The notes under the pieces were generated by a model. That model did not search any database. It saw only the letters and a list, made by a program, of their open reading frames with translations, and was not told where the DNA came from. From positions 37,501 to 65,358 of the forward strand of contig CAUYUJ010004967.1 of the NCBI GenBank assembly GCA_963575745.1: DNA of 27,858 nucleotides. Reading direction: 5' to 3'. How positions within the stretch are numbered: position 1 is the stretch's first letter; each line of letters starts with the position of its first letter. This stretch comes from Prorocentrum cordatum (Eukaryota > Sar > Dinophyceae > Prorocentrales > Prorocentraceae). The position numbers and the translations under genes are program-made. Below are positions 1 through 9,875 of this stretch, one piece after another.

Positions 1-340
1 GGGCCCTCTTGGGCCATCTTGGAGCCGTCTTGGGGCCTCGGATGGTCATCGGAAGCGAAAAGGCGAGAAGGCACAAACCACATATTCTCTGTAAGTTGTT
101 TAAAAGCTTTTGGCATCTTGGGGGCCTCCTTGGAGATCTCCGAGGCCTCTTGGAGCCGTCTTGGAGCGTTCGTGGGGCCCCTTGGAGAATCTTCGGGGCC
201 ATCTTGAGGCATCTTGGCCTATCTTGAAGCATCTCGGAGGTCATCTTAGGCTCTCCGAGGCGCTCTTGGGGCCGTCTTGGGCCATCTTGGGCTCTCTAAC
301 TACCCGCGGGGCGCCCCGTCCAGGCCCAGGGGAGGGGGTA
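1..340 (+). repeat. Module A, copy 1 (CTTGG-rich ~340-bp repeat)
   Basis: This stretch recurs at 4560-4970 in the same orientation and at 2430-2770 and 5580-5905 inverted. It is a ladder of degenerate 11-12 base units of the type GGGCCATCTTGG around a less repetitive core at about 41-115 (GGATGGTCATCGGAAGCGAAA, then AGGCACAAACCACATATT). It ends in the shared boundary CTACCCGCGGGGCGCCCC. It probably continues to the left of the window. Several short frames are open because the ladder lacks stops. No gene is supported. Confidence 0.85.
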
Positions 341-344
341 AGGG

Positions 345-636
345 GGGGGGAAGCGTGAGGAGGAGGAGGAAGAGGATGATGAGGAGCAGGAGGAGCAGGA
401 TAGCAGGAAAAAGGGTGAGAAGGAGGAGGGCCATGGGCCATGGGGGGATGCTGATTACGATGATGACGGTGAGGATGACGATGATGATGACGATGATGAT
501 GATGGTGATGACGATGATGATGACGACGATGCTGATGATGATGACGACGATGATGGTGACGATGATGATGATGATGATGATGATGCTGACGACGACGACG
601 ACGACGATGATGATGATGATGATGACGATTAGGGCT
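345..636 (+). repeat. Module B, copy 1 (GGA then GATGAC simple sequence)
   Basis: The first part is GGA-rich and contains AGCAGGAAAAAGGGTGAG and GGGCCATGGGCCATGGGG. The second part is an imperfect GATGAC/GATGAT microsatellite. The same order with the same non-repetitive landmarks is found inverted at 2145-2430 and 5313-5575 and direct at 2951-3362, 4975-5228 and 6091-6470. The frames here translate to poly-Asp, poly-Met or poly-His and are not evidence of a protein. Confidence 0.85.
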
Positions 637-1720
637 CACATGGAGCTCTAACATAGCACGTTAGAGCTCTCAGGGAGCTCTAACATAGCATGTTAGAGCT
701 CCCAGGAAGCTCTAACATACCATAATAGAGCTCCCTGGGAGCTCTAACATGGCACGTGATACCATGTTAGAGCTTCCTGGGGGCTCTAACATGTTATGTT
801 GGCACTCCCAGGAAGCTCTAACATGGCATGTTATATTATGTTAGAGCTCCCTGGGAGCTCGAGCGACGTATGTTAGAGCTCCAATGGAGCTCCAACATAG
901 CATGTTATTTATGTTAGAGCTCCCTGGGAGCTCTAACATCGTATGTTAGAGCCCCGTGGGAGCTCTAACATCGTATGGTAGAACTCCGGGGGACCTCTAA
1001 CATGTCATGGTATAGCTCCCTGGGAGCTGAAACATGCCATGTAAGAGCTCCCAGGGAGCTCCCTGGCACCTCTAACCTAGCATGTTAGACCTCCCAGGGA
1101 GCTCTAACATGGCATGAGAGAGCTCCTGGGAGTTCTAACATGTTATGTTGGCACCCCCAGGGAGCTCTAACATAGCATGTTGGAGTATGTTAGAGCTCCC
1201 TGGGAGCTCTAACATCGTATGTTAGAGCTCCACTGGAGCTCTAACATAGCATGTTAGATTATGTTAGAGCTCCCTGGGAGCTCTAACATCGCATGTTAGA
1301 GCTCCGTGGGAGCTCTAACACGGCTGCGGCGGCGGCGGCGGGTAGGTTAGAGCGACCAGGGAGCTCTAACATAGCATGTTAGATCTCCCAGGGAGCTCTA
1401 ACATGCTATGTTGGAGCTCCCATGTTAGAGCTCCCTGGGAGCTCTAACATACCGAGCTCCAACGGAGCTCTGACATAGCATGTTAGAGTATGTTAAAGCT
1501 CCCTGGGAGCTCTAACATGGTATGTTAGAGCTCCGTGGGAGCTCTAACATGCTCTAACATGCTATGTTAGAGCTCCCAGGAAGCTCTAACATGGCTTGTT
1601 AGAGCTCCATCGGAGCTCTAGCATAGCATGTTAGAGTATGTGAGAGCTCCCTGGGAGCTCTAACGTGGTATGTTAGAGCTCCGTGGAGCTCTAACATGGC
1701 ATGTTAGAGCTCCCAGCCTC
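637..1720. repeat. Module C: tandem GAGCTC palindromes
   Basis: This is a tract of about 1.1 kb built from the near-palindrome TTAGAGCTCCCTGGGAGCTC followed by TAAC, joined by ACATNNNATGT linkers that are also close to palindromic. The spacing is about 35-45 bases. Single copies vary at the centre (CCCTGGG, CCCAGGG, CCATGG, CCGTGGG). Each unit could form a hairpin or cruciform in single strands. The tract resumes at 2085-2145, 4061-4480 and 5229-5312. No open frame of note lies in it. Confidence 0.9.
1321..1346. repeat. CGG island inside module C
   Basis: A short CGG run followed by GGGTAGGTTAGAGC interrupts the GAGCTC tract. The same type of junction (CGG run, GGGTAGTTTAGAGC) is where the hairpin array meets module C near 4045-4065. 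This island may be a remnant of a lost hairpin array (inference). Confidence 0.6.
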
Positions 1721-1745
1721 CTCGTCAAAAGCGGCCCCCTCTCCC

Positions 1746-1809
<64 letters not shown>

Positions 1810-2145
1810 TGTTTCTGATGTCGCTGTCCTCGCCGCGAGGAGGAGGAAGAAGGAGGAGGAGAAAGCGGACAAGGAGCAGGAGGAGGCGAGGGAGGGGGAG
1901 GAGAGATGAGGAGACGGAGAGGAGAAGAAAGAGAACGACAGGGAGGAGAAGGACAGGAGAAGGAGAGAGAGGAGAAGGAGAGCTCTAACAGAGGGAGGGA
2001 GGAGAGAGAGGAGAAAGAGAGCTCTAACAGAGGGAGCACGGCAGAGAAGGAGAGGGAGGAGAAGGAGAGGAGAAGAAAGAGAGCTAACATGTCATGTTAG
2101 AGCTTCCATGGGAGCTCTAACATACCATGTTAGAGCTCCTCCTCC
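1720..2145. repeat. GCC/CGT trinucleotide runs, polypurine tract, then module C resumes
   Basis: CCGCCG repeats at about 1746-1775 change to CGTCGT repeats to about 1810. From about 1845 to 2085 the + strand is almost all purine (GGAGGA, GAGAGG). The unit GAGCTCTAACAGAGGGA is embedded in the purine tract at about 1980 and 2018, so module C and polypurine DNA are interleaved. GAGCTC palindromes resume at about 2085-2140, followed by a CTC run. Confidence 0.8.
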
Positions 2146-2430
2146 TCCTCCTCCTCCTCCTCATCATCATCATCATCAGCATCATCGTCGTCGTCATCAT
2201 CATCTCGCATCGTGTCCCTGTGTGGTCAATCATCATCGCATCATCACCGTCACCATCGTAAATCAGCATCCCTCCATGGCCCATGGCCCTGCGCCGCCAA
2301 TCCATTGCTTGCTGGCCCTACCTTCCTGGCCCACCTTTTTTTCCTGCTATCCTGCTTCCTCCTGCTCTCCGATACCCTCCTCCTCCTCCTCGCGCCCACC
2401 CCGCCCCCCCCCCCCCTCCCCCCCACCCCA
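2145..2430 (-). repeat. Module B, inverted copy
   Basis: This is the reverse complement of the module at 345-636. CATCAT/CGTCGT repeats come first, then CCATGGCCCATGGCCC, then a CCTCCT-rich part containing TTTCCTGCTATCCTGC. The landmark segments are conserved while the simple-sequence length differs. Confidence 0.8.
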
Positions 2431-2770
2431 GCCCTGGACCCTGGGGCGTGGCGCCCCGCGGGTTAGTTAGTAGAGCTTCGTGGCCCCACTACGGTGCCCC
2501 AGAGCGCCCTCGGAGAGCCCAAGATGAAGTCATCCGAGATTGCTTTCAAGAGGCGTCAGACTTCCGCGGATGGCCCGAAGCTGCCCAAGGGCCCCCAAGA
2601 ACGCTTCCAAGAAGACGGCTCCAAGAGCCTCGGAGACCTCCAGAGGGGCCCCCCAATATCTGCCAAAAGCGCTGTCTAACCTACAGAAAATATGTGATGG
2701 TGCCTTCTCGCCTTTTCGTTTCCGATGACCATCCGAGGCCCCAAGATGGCTCCAAGATGGCCCAAGGGGT
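2430..2770 (-). repeat. Module A, inverted copy
   Basis: Inverted relative to 1-340, this copy starts with GGCGCCCCGCGGG and runs through CCCAAGATG units, the AAATATGTGATGGTGCC core and CCGATGACCATCCGAGG. It is more diverged than the other copies. With 1-340 it closes the outer arms of a large inverted repeat of about 2.8 kb. Confidence 0.8.
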
Positions 2771-2950
2771 GCTGCTGCTACTGCTGCTGCTGCTGCTGCT
2801 GCTAGTGGTAATGCTGCTGCAGGTGCTCGTGGTGCTGCTGCCAGCGCTGCCAGTGATGCTGCTGCTGCGGCTGTTGCTGTTGCTGCTGCTGATGGTGTTG
2901 CTGCTGGTGCTGCTGCCGGTGCTAGTGTTGCTGCTGCTGCTGGTGGGGGA
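2767..2950 (+). repeat. Module D: interrupted CTG/GCTGCTG repeat
   Basis: CTG triplets are interrupted by fixed landmarks (CTAGTGGTAATG, CAGGTGCTCGTGGTG, GCTGCCAGTGATG). The same landmarks occur at 5905-6090, so both copies descend from one unit. The frames translate to leucine or alanine runs and I do not call a protein. Confidence 0.8.
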
Positions 2951-3362
2951 GGGGGGGAGGCGGAGCGGAGGAGGAGGAGAGAGGGGATGAGGGGGGGCGC
3001 GAGGAGGAGGAGGAGGAGGATGAGGAGCAGGAGGAGCAGGAGAGCAGGAAAAAGGGCGAGCAGGAGGAGGGCCATGGGCCACGGGGGGATGCTGATTATG
3101 ATGATGATAGCGATGATAATGATGATGATGATGATGATGCTGCTGATGATGACGATGATGACGACGATGATGATGATGATGCTGAGGATGCCGATACTGC
3201 TGCTGTTGATGATGATGATGGTGATGATGATGAGGAGGAGGAGGAGGAGGAGAAATAATAATAATAATAATAAAGGCGAGGAGAGGGGGATGCAGGGCAC
3301 GAGGCACAGGGGGATCAGGAGGATGAGCAGGAGGAGGAGGAGGAGGAGGAGGAGGAGGAGGA
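2951..3362 (+). repeat. Module B'' with GGA tail
   Basis: GGAGGA sequence, then AGAGCAGGAAAAAGGGCGAG and GGGCCATGGGCCACGGGG, a GATGAT microsatellite, an (AAT)n run near 3255-3272, and a tail with GGATGCAGGGCACGAGGC followed by GGAGGA. The tail is shared with 6386-6440, which ties 2430-3362 to 5580-6470 as one duplicated block. Confidence 0.8.
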
Positions 3363-4060
3363 CAACGTTGCGCAACGGTTAAGGCCCCCCCCTTGCGAGA
3401 GGGGGGGGGCCTTAACCGTTGCGCAATCGATCGTGAAACGGTTGAGGGGCGGCGGCGGCGGCGGCGGCGGCGGCCGCCGGCGGCGGCGGCGCTTAACCGT
3501 TTCACAATCGATTGCGCAACGGTTAAGACCCCCTCCTCTCGCCAGGGGGGGGGCCTTAACCGCTGCGCAATCGATTGCGAAACGGTTAAGGGGCGGCGGC
3601 GGCAGCGGCGGCGGCGGCGGAGCGCTTAACCGTGTGACAATCGATGGCGCAACGGTTAGGGCCCCCCTGGCGAGAGGGGTGTCTTAACCGTTGCACAATC
3701 GATTGTGAAACGGTCAAGCGGTTACGAAGCGGCGGCGGCGGCGGCGGCGGCGGCTGCGGCGCTGAACCGCCGCGCAATCGATTGCGAAACGGCTGCGGGG
3801 CGGCGGCGGCGGCGCCGGCGCTTAACCGTTTCACAATCGATTGCGCAACGGCTAAGGCCCTCCCCTGGCGAGAGGGGGTCTTCACCGCTGCGTAATCGAT
3901 CGCGGAACGGTTAAGGGGCGGCGGCGGCGGCGGCGGCGGAGCGCCTAACCGTTTCACAATCGATTGCGCAACGGCTAAGACCCCCCTGGCGAGAGGGGGG
4001 TCGTAACCGTTGCGCAATCGATTGTAAAACGGTTAAGGGGCGGCGGCGGCGGCGGCGGGT
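3363..4060. repeat. Alternating hairpin array with CAATCGATTG junctions
   Basis: About ten CAATCGATTG-like palindromic junctions occur roughly every 55-85 bases (near 3426, 3511, 3571, 3642, 3697, 3778, 3838, 3896, 3959 and 4017). Between them two kinds of inverted repeat alternate. Type 1 has a C-run/G-run stem with a GCGAGA-type loop; type 2 has a CGG-repeat middle. Flanks are AACGGTTAAG and its complement. At 3368-3426 the type 1 stem is essentially perfect over about 24 bp. The order is 1-2-1-2-1-2-2-1-2-1-2, and the last unit breaks into module C. Confidence 0.9.
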
Positions 4061-4480
4061 AGTTTAGAGCTCCCAGGGAGCTCTAACATGGCATGTTACA
4101 GCTCCATGGAGCTCTAACATGTTATGTTAGAGCTCCCAGGGAGCTCCAACATGGCATGTTAGAGCCTCCACGGAGCTATAACATAACATGTTAGAGTATG
4201 TTAGAGCTCCCTGGGAGCTCTAACGTCGCACGTTACAGTTCCGTGGGAGCTCTAACATAGCACGTTGGAGCTCCATGGGAGATCTGACGTGCCATGGTAG
4301 AGTTCCACGGGAGCTCTAACATAGCATGTTAGAGCTCTACGGGAGCTCTAACATCCTATGTTAGAGCTCCCAAGGAGATCTAACGTAGCTTGTTCGAGCT
4401 CCCTGAAGCTCTAACATACCATGTTAGAGCTCCCTGGGAGCTCTAACATGCCATGTTAAAGCCCCCTGGGAGCTCTACCA
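4061..4480. repeat. Module C, second tract
   Basis: About 420 bp of GAGCTC palindromes with the same linkers as 637-1720 begin directly after the last CGG run of the hairpin array. The tract ends near CCTGGGAGCTCTACCATG. The next 80 bases (4481-4560) are non-repetitive and hold nothing I can name. Confidence 0.85.
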
Positions 4481-4559
4481 TGCGAGGGAAATCGATCAAC
4501 GAAGGGGGATCCCTCAAATCGCCCTGCCCCTCGGGAGCCCACAAAATAGCCTCCTGGAC

Positions 4560-4970
4560 CCCTCTTGGGGCGCTCTTGGAGCGCTCTTGGGCGCGCTTGG
4601 GGCCGTGTTGGGGCTCTCTTGGCCCCCTCTTGGGGCCCTCTTGGGCCATCTTGGAGCCATCTTGGGGCCTCGGATGGTCATTGAAAGTGAAAAGGCGAGA
4701 AGGCACAAACCACATATTTTCTGTGATGCTTTAAAGGATGTTGGTATCTTGGGGGCCTCCTTGGAGGTCTCCGAGGCCTCTTGGAGCCGTCTTGGAGCGT
4801 TCTTGGGGCCCCTTGGAGAATCTTCGGGACCATCTTGAGGCATCTTAGGCTATCTTGAAGCATCTCGGAGGTCATCTTGGGCTCTCCGAGGCGCTCTTGG
4901 AGCCGTCTTGGGCCATCTTGGTTTCTCAAACTACCCGCGGGGCGCCCCGTCCAGGTCCAGGGGGGGGGGG
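4560..4970 (+). repeat. Module A, copy 3
   Basis: Same orientation as 1-340, with a longer CTTGG ladder on its left side. The core GGATGGTCATTGAAAGTGAA and the right boundary CTACCCGCGGGGCGCCCC are conserved. It forms the left arm of a compact inverted repeat whose right arm is 5580-5905. Confidence 0.85.
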
Positions 4971-4974
4971 TTGG

Positions 4975-5228
4975 GCGCGAGTGAAGGAGTAAAGATGAGG
5001 ATGAGGTGTCAGAGGAGCAGGATATCCAGGAAAAAGGGCGAGCAGGCAGAGGCCATGGCCATGGGGAAATGTTGATTACGATGAATGAGGAGGACTGACG
5101 ATTCTGATGATTGATGAATGATGATGAACTGATGATGGCGATGATGATGATGACGACGACCCCCGAAAAAAAAAAGACGCTGTGGATGATGACGACGACG
5201 AACGATGATGATGACGATGATGATGATG
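4975..5228 (+). repeat. Module B, degraded copy
   Basis: The landmarks CAGGAAAAAGGGCGAGCAGG and GGCCATGGCCATGGGG are present but the GGA part is short. The GATGAT part is interrupted by other sequence, including an A run near 5166-5175. This copy is less regular than its inverted partner at 5313-5575. Confidence 0.75.
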
Positions 5229-5312
5229 AGTGCGGGCTCTAACATGCTATGTTAGAGCTCCCATGGGAGCTCTAACATGCTATGTTAGAGCTCCATGTGA
5301 GCCCTAATCGTC
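5229..5312. repeat. Short module C at the centre of an inverted repeat
   Basis: Two GAGCTC units lie around a perfect palindrome, GAGCTCCCATGGGAGCTC, centred near 5254-5255. Module B arms lie outward on both sides. The same position in the first block holds about 1.5 kb of GAGCTC and simple repeats. Confidence 0.85.
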
Positions 5313-5575
5313 ATCATCATCATCATCGTCGTCGTCAGCAGCATCATCATCATCATCATCGCCATCGTCATCATCATCGTCGTCGTCATCATCATCATCA
5401 GCATCGTCGTCATCATCATCGTCACCATCATCATCATCGTCATCATCACCGTCATCATCGTAATCAGCATCCCCCCATGGCCCATGGCCCTCCTCCTGCT
5501 CACCCTTTTTCCTGCTATCCTGCTCCTCCTGCTCCTCATCCTCCTCCTTCTCCTCCTCCTCACGCCCCCCCTCCC
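5313..5575 (-). repeat. Module B, inverted copy
   Basis: CATCATCGTCGTC repeats, then CATCCCCCCATGGCCCATGG, then a CTCCTCCTG part, ending in a run of about 15 C at 5573-5588. The boundary AGCTCCATGTGAGCCCTAAT is the reverse complement of the module B to C boundary at 625-650. Confidence 0.8.
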
Positions 5576-5579
5576 CCCC

Positions 5580-5905
5580 CCCCCCCCCTGGACCTGGACG
5601 GGGCGCCCCGCGGGTAGTTAGAGAGCCCAAGATGGCCCAAGACGGCTCCAAGAGCGCCTCGGAGAGCCCAAGATGACCTCCGAGATGCTTCAAGATAGCC
5701 TAAGATGCCTCAAGATGGCCCCGAAGATTCTCCAAGGGGCCCCAAGAGCGCTCCAAGACGGCCCCAAGAGGCCTCAGATACCTCCAAGGAGGCCCCCAAG
5801 ATGCCAACATCCTTTAAAAACTTACAGAAAATATGTGATGTGTGCCTTCTCGCCTTTTCGCTTCCGATGACCATCCGAAGCCCCAAAATGGCTCCGAGAT
5901 GGCCC
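5580..5905 (-). repeat. Module A, inverted copy 4
   Basis: Reverse complement of 4560-4970, from GGGGCGCCCCGCGGGTAG through the CCAAGATG ladder and the AGAAAATATGTGATGTG core to GGCCCAAGAGGG. It joins module D directly, as at 2767. Confidence 0.85.
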
Positions 5906-6090
5906 AAGAGGGCTGCTGCTACTGCTGGTGCTGCTAGTGGTAATGTTGCTGCAGGTGCTCGTGGTGATGATGCCGGTGCTGCCAGTGATGTTGCTGCAGA
6001 GGTTGTTGTTGCTGCTGCTGCTGCTGATGGCGTTGATGCCGGCGCTGCCGCTGGCGCTAGCGCTGATGCTGCTGGCGGGGGAGGGGGGGG
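5905..6090 (+). repeat. Module D, second copy
   Basis: CTG/GCTGCTG repeat with the same fixed landmarks as 2767-2950 (CTAGTGGTAATG, CAGGTGCTCGTGGTG, CTGCCAGTGATG). It follows module A' as in the first block. Confidence 0.8.
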
Positions 6091-6470
6091 GCGGAGCGGA
6101 GGAGGGAGAGGAGGGGGATGAGGGGGGGCGAGGAGAAGGAGGAGGAGGAGGAGCAGGAGGAGCAGGAGAGCAGGAAAAAGGGCGAGCAGGAGGGGGGCCA
6201 TGGGCCACGGGGGGATGCTGATTATGATGGCGATAACGACGATGATGATGATGATGACGATGATGATGATGATGATAACGACCATGATGATGATGACGCT
6301 GAGGATGCCGATACTGCTGCTGCTGATGACGACGATGGCGATGATGACGAGGAGGGGGAGGAAAAAGAAGAAGAAAGGCGGGAGGGGGGGATGCAGGGTA
6401 CGAGGCACAGGGGGATCAGGAGGATGAGCAGGGGGAGGAGGAGGACAACGACGACGAGGATTCGTGGGGG
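6091..6470 (+). repeat. Module B'', second copy with tail
   Basis: GGA-rich part, AGAGCAGGAAAAAGGGCGAG, a GATGAT microsatellite, then GGATGCAGGGTACGAGGC and a GGAGGA tail. It parallels 2951-3362 and ends the second block. The next 200 bases (6471-6670) are GC-rich with CGTCGT runs near 6548-6580 and hold no gene I can support. Confidence 0.75.
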
Positions 6471-6670
6471 GAACACAGTGGAAGGTTGGATGGATGACCA
6501 GGTACGTGAGAGGAAAGGAGAAGAAGATGAGGAGGCGGCTGCGGAGAGGACGCGTCGTCGTCTTCGTCGTCGTCGCCGTCTTCACCTCGTCGCCCTCGTG
6601 GAAGTCGTCGCCGTCGTAAGGGCCCAACCCCATGCAGCTGCGAGTAACGCAGGATGACTCTCTCCTCATA

Positions 6671-7164
6671 GGCAGCGCGCCGCCAGAGGGGCGGGGCCCG
6701 AGGCATTGCGGATGGGGGCCGCGAAGCGTCTGAAGGGGGTTGCCGAAATGAGGCGGACGCGCAAAATGGAAATGCCCAGGAGCCCGCTGCGTCGGCAACT
6801 CCGTCGGCGCCGTCGGCGTCGGACCCTGCGTCAGCATCGGCGCCCGAGCTGTTGCAGCTGCCGCGGCTTGGCGGAGCTGCCCTCGGCGAGGCCGCCGAGG
6901 CCGCGCGGCTCGACGGGGCCGCTCTCGACGAGGCCGCACGGCTCGAGGATGCCGCTCTCGAAAAAAAACCGCCGCGGCCGCTGTCGAAGAAGCCGCCGAG
7001 CGCGCTCTCGAAGAAGCAGGGCTCGGGGAAACCAAAGGAGAGGACGAGGCCGCAGGGCTCGGGGAGGCCGCAGGGCTCGGGGAAACCGAAGGAAGGCTCG
7101 GGGAAACCGCAGGAGCGGACGACGACATTACCTTTAGCCAAGTCCTACGGACCACAATGGTGAC
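6671..7164 (+). pseudogene. Possible Ala/Glu-rich coding exon broken at an A8 run
   Basis: After a splice-acceptor-like CTCTCTCCTCATAG at 6657-6670, one + frame is open with no ATG. From about residue 60 it reads alanine/glutamate/leucine-rich (LGEAAEAARLDGAALDEAAR). At an eight-A run (6961-6968) this pattern stops and continues in another frame as EEAAERALEEAGLGET with GLGET repeats, ending in DDDITFSQVLRTTM before the microsatellite. Joining the two across the A run would give a continuous helical, possibly coiled-coil segment. A sequencing indel or a real frameshift mutation would both explain it. Against it, the opposite strand is also open at 6416-7141, the composition is simple, and I recognise no family. 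Confidence 0.3.
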
Positions 7165-7400
7165 GATGGTGATGGTGATGGCGATGCTGATGGTATGGAT
7201 TGTGATGATGATGATGATGACGCTGTTGATGATGATGATGGGGATGGTGATGATGGTATGGTGAGGGCGGTTGTGATGGTGATGATGGTGATGGTGATGA
7301 TGGTGATTCTGGATGTGATGAGCACCACCATCATCACCATCACCATCGCCACCACCATCAACACTACGATTTGATAACCACCATCATTACAATCGTCGTC
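7143..7400. repeat. GATGGT then CACCAT microsatellite
   Basis: GATGGTGATGGTGATG repeats to about 7320 are followed by CACCACCATCATCACCATC repeats. The two halves are roughly reverse complements and could fold back. No gene is seen. Confidence 0.8.
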
Positions 7401-7669
7401 GGCATCAAAACACAAAAACACTCAACCGACTCAACCTAAATCCGCCCTAAATCAAGCCAGTGGTGGTCGAGATTTGCACCCGGATCGCGGCGGAGATCGT
7501 GGTGGAGATTTCGGCCCGGACTGCAACGGATAACGCGTCGCTCTCCTGTCGATCTCGGCCTCCCACCTACCTCAGAAAAAGAGACAGAGACAGGGAGAGA
7601 TCGTCAGACGAGTCCCACTCGGACTGGCACATCGCTCGTGGCCGCCTCACGAGCCAGCTGCGCACGGTC

Positions 7670-7670
<1 letters not shown>
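7400..7670. other. Non-repetitive GC-rich sequence, unassigned
   Basis: More than one + frame is open, including one that reads KRDRDRERSSDESHSDWH near 7574-7627. Every frame then runs into the TCC tract, so openness proves little. I see no conserved motif, start context or splice evidence that fixes a gene. Confidence 0.5.
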
Positions 7671-8726
<1,056 letters not shown>

Positions 8727-8814
8727 CAAAGGTCGGACAAGCGCGGCGGAACGATTTTTTACACAACCCCTACTTCCCTTTGCGCGCACGGCCCGCTCCC
8801 GGCCGGGCCCCAAA

Positions 8815-9761
8815 TTCAACGAGTTCCCAGCGCAGCCCCTCTTTCTCCTTGTTCTTGCCGCGCTCTGCGCGCGCTAGGAACTGTCGAGCGGCGATGGCCG
8901 TCATGCCGCGGAACACGTGCTGGCGAACCTCGCAAATGAGGTGGCCCATCTGGTGCGTCTTGCAACGCCCCCCGCCGGAACTCCCTGCTGCGATTCAGAG
9001 CGTTGCGGACCCGCTCCAAAGCTGCAGCGTTGAACTTCTGACCCCCGATGTGGGCCCCAGGCCCGAAGTCCGCTGGGAACTCCACGAAACCCTCGCCAAC
9101 GGCATCGGCGAAGTCGGAAAGGATCAAGAGACGCGTGAGAAGCCCACAAGAGAAGAAACGCCGCAAAGACAGAGTCGTTGAGCTTGCAGTTGTAGGAGAC
9201 GAAAGGGAACTCATCGGCCCCAGCCTTGTTCGTGTACTCGTCGCACCACAGCCGTTGTTTCCGCTCAGCCACCTCGTCCTTGGCGGCACGCCCGTACGCC
9301 TGATATGGCCTAGGTGCTCGCGGCACCGGCTCCGCAAGGAAAGTGTTCTTCACGTGCCTCCCGCTCGTCACGCAAATGGCACGGCACTTGAACGACTCAT
9401 ATATGAACGAACGCAGCGAGTCTTGCGACTTCGCCACGTCCGCCCTGCTGGAGCATCCCACGAACTGTCGAAAGACACTCGGGTCGACACGGAATCCCGC
9501 CGTAAGCTGCACGAACATTTTGTCACCCCACTTCTTGGCATTTGCCTAACGGTTCCGAAGAATTGTGACCTTCACCGCCTGCCTCAAAATAGGGACTTCG
9601 GTGGCCATCATGGTGCGCCTCAGCTCCACCGCCAAGCTTTCCGGGGTGCGACGGTGCGCGCGGCTTCGCCGCACTGCCTGCCGCAGCTTGGTGCACGTCT
9701 CGACCACGCCCACCACGCGAGAGAATCGGCGAACGCTTTGCCCACCAGCCCCCTTGGCCAT
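8815..9761 (-). pseudogene. Decayed copy 1 of an unrecognised ~320-residue gene
   Basis: From an ATG at 9761 the frame reads MAKGAGGQSVRRFSR and stays coding-like through LRRTMMATEVPILRQ. It has a TAG in RNR-stop-ANAKKW, where the second copy (9876-10955) has Trp. It continues through GDKMFVQLTAG, QFVGCSSRADVAKSQDSLR and AKDEVAERKQRLWCDEYTN. It then changes frame after the DEF region (into LSDFADAVGEGFVEFP and HIGGQKFNAAALERVRNALN) and again before KTHQMGHLICEVRQHVFRG. At least one stop and two frameshifts show it is not translated as is. No domain is recognised. The 3' end near 8815 is where the match to copy 2 fades. Confidence 0.7.
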
Positions 9762-9875
9762 GGCGACTGCGGCCTCCGGAGCGCACGCCCCAGCTCTTGA
9801 ACCAGAACGGCCACGGATAGTAACCATTCCGGCTGGGGAACTGGGGATGGGCACCCCAGGAGGTCCGCAATCGTC

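Larger units (their letters stand above)
4600..5905. repeat. Compact composite inverted repeat (arms of ~650 bp)
   Basis: Modules A-B-C-B'-A' form an inverted repeat of about 1.3 kb with its centre near 5254. Arm identity is imperfect, mainly in the simple-sequence parts, but landmark segments correspond one to one. Confidence 0.8.

Noticed and set aside
2530-3505. Two - frames of about 275-280 codons
   Set aside because: They are translations of CTG, GGA and GAT repeats in modules D and B, ending in module A. No conserved motif is visible.
5710-7155. A 481-codon - frame
   Set aside because: Most of it is antisense to modules A, D and B and reads as simple-sequence runs. Its left part is a repeat that occurs elsewhere.
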